A program made the position numbers and the translations under genes. The notes under the pieces are model-generated. The model was not told where the DNA came from and made no database searches. It worked only from the letters and a program-made list of their open reading frames with translations. A stretch of DNA of 7,663 bases from Chloroflexota bacterium (GTDB taxonomy: Bacteria > Chloroflexota > Anaerolineae > Anaerolineales > UBA4823). Location: positions 1 through 7,663 of the forward strand of contig JAUWLJ010000091.1 in the NCBI GenBank assembly GCA_030613705.1, in the 5' to 3' direction. Shown one piece after another: positions 6,138-7,663 of this stretch; position 1 is the stretch's first letter, and each line of letters starts with the position of its first letter.

Positions 6138-7663
6138 ATGCGGAATAAGATGAAAATCCCCAGGGGATGGACAATTGGCCTGGCTGGAGCAGTTTTGGTC
6201 GCTGCATTGCTCAAAGTTGGATTGCTCCTGGCAGGTGTTGTGCCATTTAATGCCGATGAATCGATTGTGGCTTTGATGGCGCGGCACATTCTGGAAGGGG
6301 AACGCCCAGTATTCTTCTATGGCCAGTCGTATATGGGCAGTCTGGACGCATACCTGATCTCAGGAATGTTCAAGGTTATCGGAAACCAGGTCTGGGGTGT
6401 AAGACTCGTCCAAATTGGGCTTTATTCGCTGACCATCATAACTACTGCCTTATTAGGGAAGCAGCTGACTGGAAATTGGAAAGTCGGCGTCCTGGCTGCC
6501 TGGTTCTTAGCGTTACCCAATATAAGCATAACGCTGTACACGACTGTCTCAATGGGCGGTTATGGAGAAATGCTGTTGATTGGGAATTTAATCTTATTAA
6601 CCACGATAAAGATAATGAAGGACTTTTCTATCAACCAAGAAAATCTATCCTTAATCCCGTGGTTCGGATTGGGATTTTTAAGCGGGTTTGGTCTGTGGGT
6701 GTTTGGTTTGACTTTGGTTTACACTATCCCTGCATTCATCTATCTAATCTGGCAATGCGCCCATTATGAACCGATTTCTCGGTTGAGTAAATTCCTTTTT
6801 CCATGGCGAAGAAATGCGCAATTCAATCCAAATGCCTTCGAGAAGACAGACACAAAATACCAGTCGAGAATTTGGGGCGCCGTACTGGTTGGAGGAGTAT
6901 TTGGAGCGATCCCGTGGTGGGCTTACGCTCAACGGACCGGCCTATCAAACCTGTTAAATGAATTGAGTGGGAGTGCCATTGCGGGAGTTGAGTCATTGGA
7001 TCTGATTGGACAAATTCTCCGGCATGTGCTTAATTTGGGGTTATTTGGGACGACAGTTATGCTCGGATTACGTCCTCCCTGGGAAATCCGCTGGTTGGCT
7101 CTACCCCTGGCTCCCGTTGTGTTAATGTTTTGGATTTGTGTGATCGTCTATACTGTGAAAAAGACGAAAAGCGATTTACAGCTCAATCCAAGAGATGCGG
7201 ATTATTCCCACTCGCCACTATTGAGTGGAGTAGTTTTGATTTTTGTTATTGGTTTCATCCTATCATCGTTTGGTGCGGATCCATCTGGACGGTATTTCCT
7301 GCCTGTCGGAGTGGTTATGGCAATATTCGCGGCCCAAGCAGTATGGCAATGGCATGCAAGATGGGGAAGGTTTGTTTGGATCGCGGTAGGGATAGTATTA
7401 ACCTTTCATCTCTGGGGTACACTTCAGGTGGCGCGCAACCATCCGCCTGGAGTGACCACTCAGTTTGATGTGGTCACACAGATAGACCACCAATACGATC
7501 TGGATCTGATCGAATTTTTACGATATCAAGGAGAAAATTACGGTTATACGAATTATTGGGTTGCTTACCCGTTAGCCTTCCTTTCCGATGAAGGCTTGGT
7601 TTACGTCCCCGAGCTTCCATATCACCAAGATTTGCGTTATACCAGCCGGGATAACCGCTACCA
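6138..7663 (+). CDS. GT-C family membrane glycosyltransferase, N-terminal part (runs off right edge)
   Basis: I translated this frame by hand: it is open from the ATG at 6138 to the window end, 508 codons with no stop. After helix 1 (about 12-35) comes the first-loop acidic motif FNADES (37-42; D40, E41), then FYGQSYMGSLDAYL (60-73), both typical of family 39-like GT-C transferases that use polyprenyl-phosphate sugars. About ten hydrophobic helices follow. A late periplasmic-side segment, ADPSGRYFLPVG (380-391), resembles the conserved RY..P motif. From about residue 430 the chain becomes hydrophilic (DLIEFLRYQGENYGYTNYW...), suggesting a C-terminal extracytoplasmic domain. The start is uncertain: GTG 6120, ATG 6138 and ATG 6150 are all in frame, 6150 having a GGA 5 nt upstream. 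It is only distantly similar to the neighbouring transferase, so a recent tandem copy is unlikely. Donor and acceptor are unknown. Confidence 0.82.
   Translation, partial: MRNKMKIPRGWTIGLAGAVLVAALLKVGLLLAGVVPFNADESIVALMARHILEGERPVFFYGQSYMGSLDAYLISGMFKVIGNQVWGVRLVQIGLYSLTIITTALLGKQLTGNWKVGVLAAWFLALPNISITLYTTVSMGGYGEMLLIGNLILLTTIKIMKDFSINQENLSLIPWFGLGFLSGFGLWVFGLTLVYTIPAFIYLIWQCAHYEPISRLSKFLFPWRRNAQFNPNAFEKTDTKYQSRIWGAVLVGGVFGAIPWWAYAQRTGLSNLLNELSGSAIAGVESLDLIGQILRHVLNLGLFGTTVMLGLRPPWEIRWLALPLAPVVLMFWICVIVYTVKKTKSDLQLNPRDADYSHSPLLSGVVLIFVIGFILSSFGADPSGRYFLPVGVVMAIFAAQAVWQWHARWGRFVWIAVGIVLTFHLWGTLQVARNHPPGVTTQFDVVTQIDHQYDLDLIEFLRYQGENYGYTNYWVAYPLAFLSDEGLVYVPELPYHQDLRYTSRDNRY

Noticed and set aside
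5937..6289. Minus-strand ORFs of 116 and 69 codons overlapping the start of the rightward glycosyltransferase
   Set aside because: They overlap both divergent genes in other frames and give no recognisable protein; the plus-strand GT-C frame explains the region.
6476..7468. Plus-strand ORFs of 97 and 112 codons inside the last gene
   Set aside because: They lie in a different frame from the continuous 508-codon GT-C reading frame, which has the family motifs.

Overview
The window looks like bacterial chromosome of moderate GC content. The protein sequences (a potassium-independent membrane pyrophosphatase, a compact primary sigma factor with a region 1.1-like N-terminus, and two GT-C membrane glycosyltransferases with different first-loop motifs) would fit a Chloroflexota bacterium, possibly Anaerolineae. 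That placement is an impression from family resemblance and was not tested by a search. No mobile element, CRISPR array, tRNA or rRNA was seen.

Layout. The first 2.7 kb is on the minus strand: hppA, a 790-residue ion-pumping membrane pyrophosphatase, followed after 36 bp by the start of a TPR-repeat protein that runs off the left edge. These two are probably co-transcribed. From 2724 to 3520 lies a gene-poor control region of about 0.8 kb. It holds a minus-strand promoter for hppA with a leader of about 200 nt, and a divergent plus-strand promoter followed about 110 nt later by a very strong intrinsic terminator, which together suggest a small RNA or an attenuated leader. It also holds a doubtful 68-residue ORF and a second promoter directly before rpoD. 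rpoD (405 aa, plus strand) follows and ends in a strong terminator.

The right part holds two multi-membrane GT-C type glycosyltransferases transcribed divergently from a 97-bp gap. The leftward one (449 aa) converges on rpoD and overlaps its last 48 bp, so that its final residues are encoded by the rpoD terminator and the antisense of the rpoD 3' end. The rightward one is open to the window edge (508 codons seen) and so has no stop codon here.

Functionally, the window combines energy conservation at the membrane (pyrophosphate-driven proton pumping), housekeeping transcription (primary sigma factor) and probable lipid-linked sugar transfer at the outer face of the membrane. The best candidates for something undescribed are the promoter-terminator unit at 3011-3159, with its possible alternative folds, and the overprinted C-terminus of the leftward glycosyltransferase. 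No clear new multi-gene system is visible.
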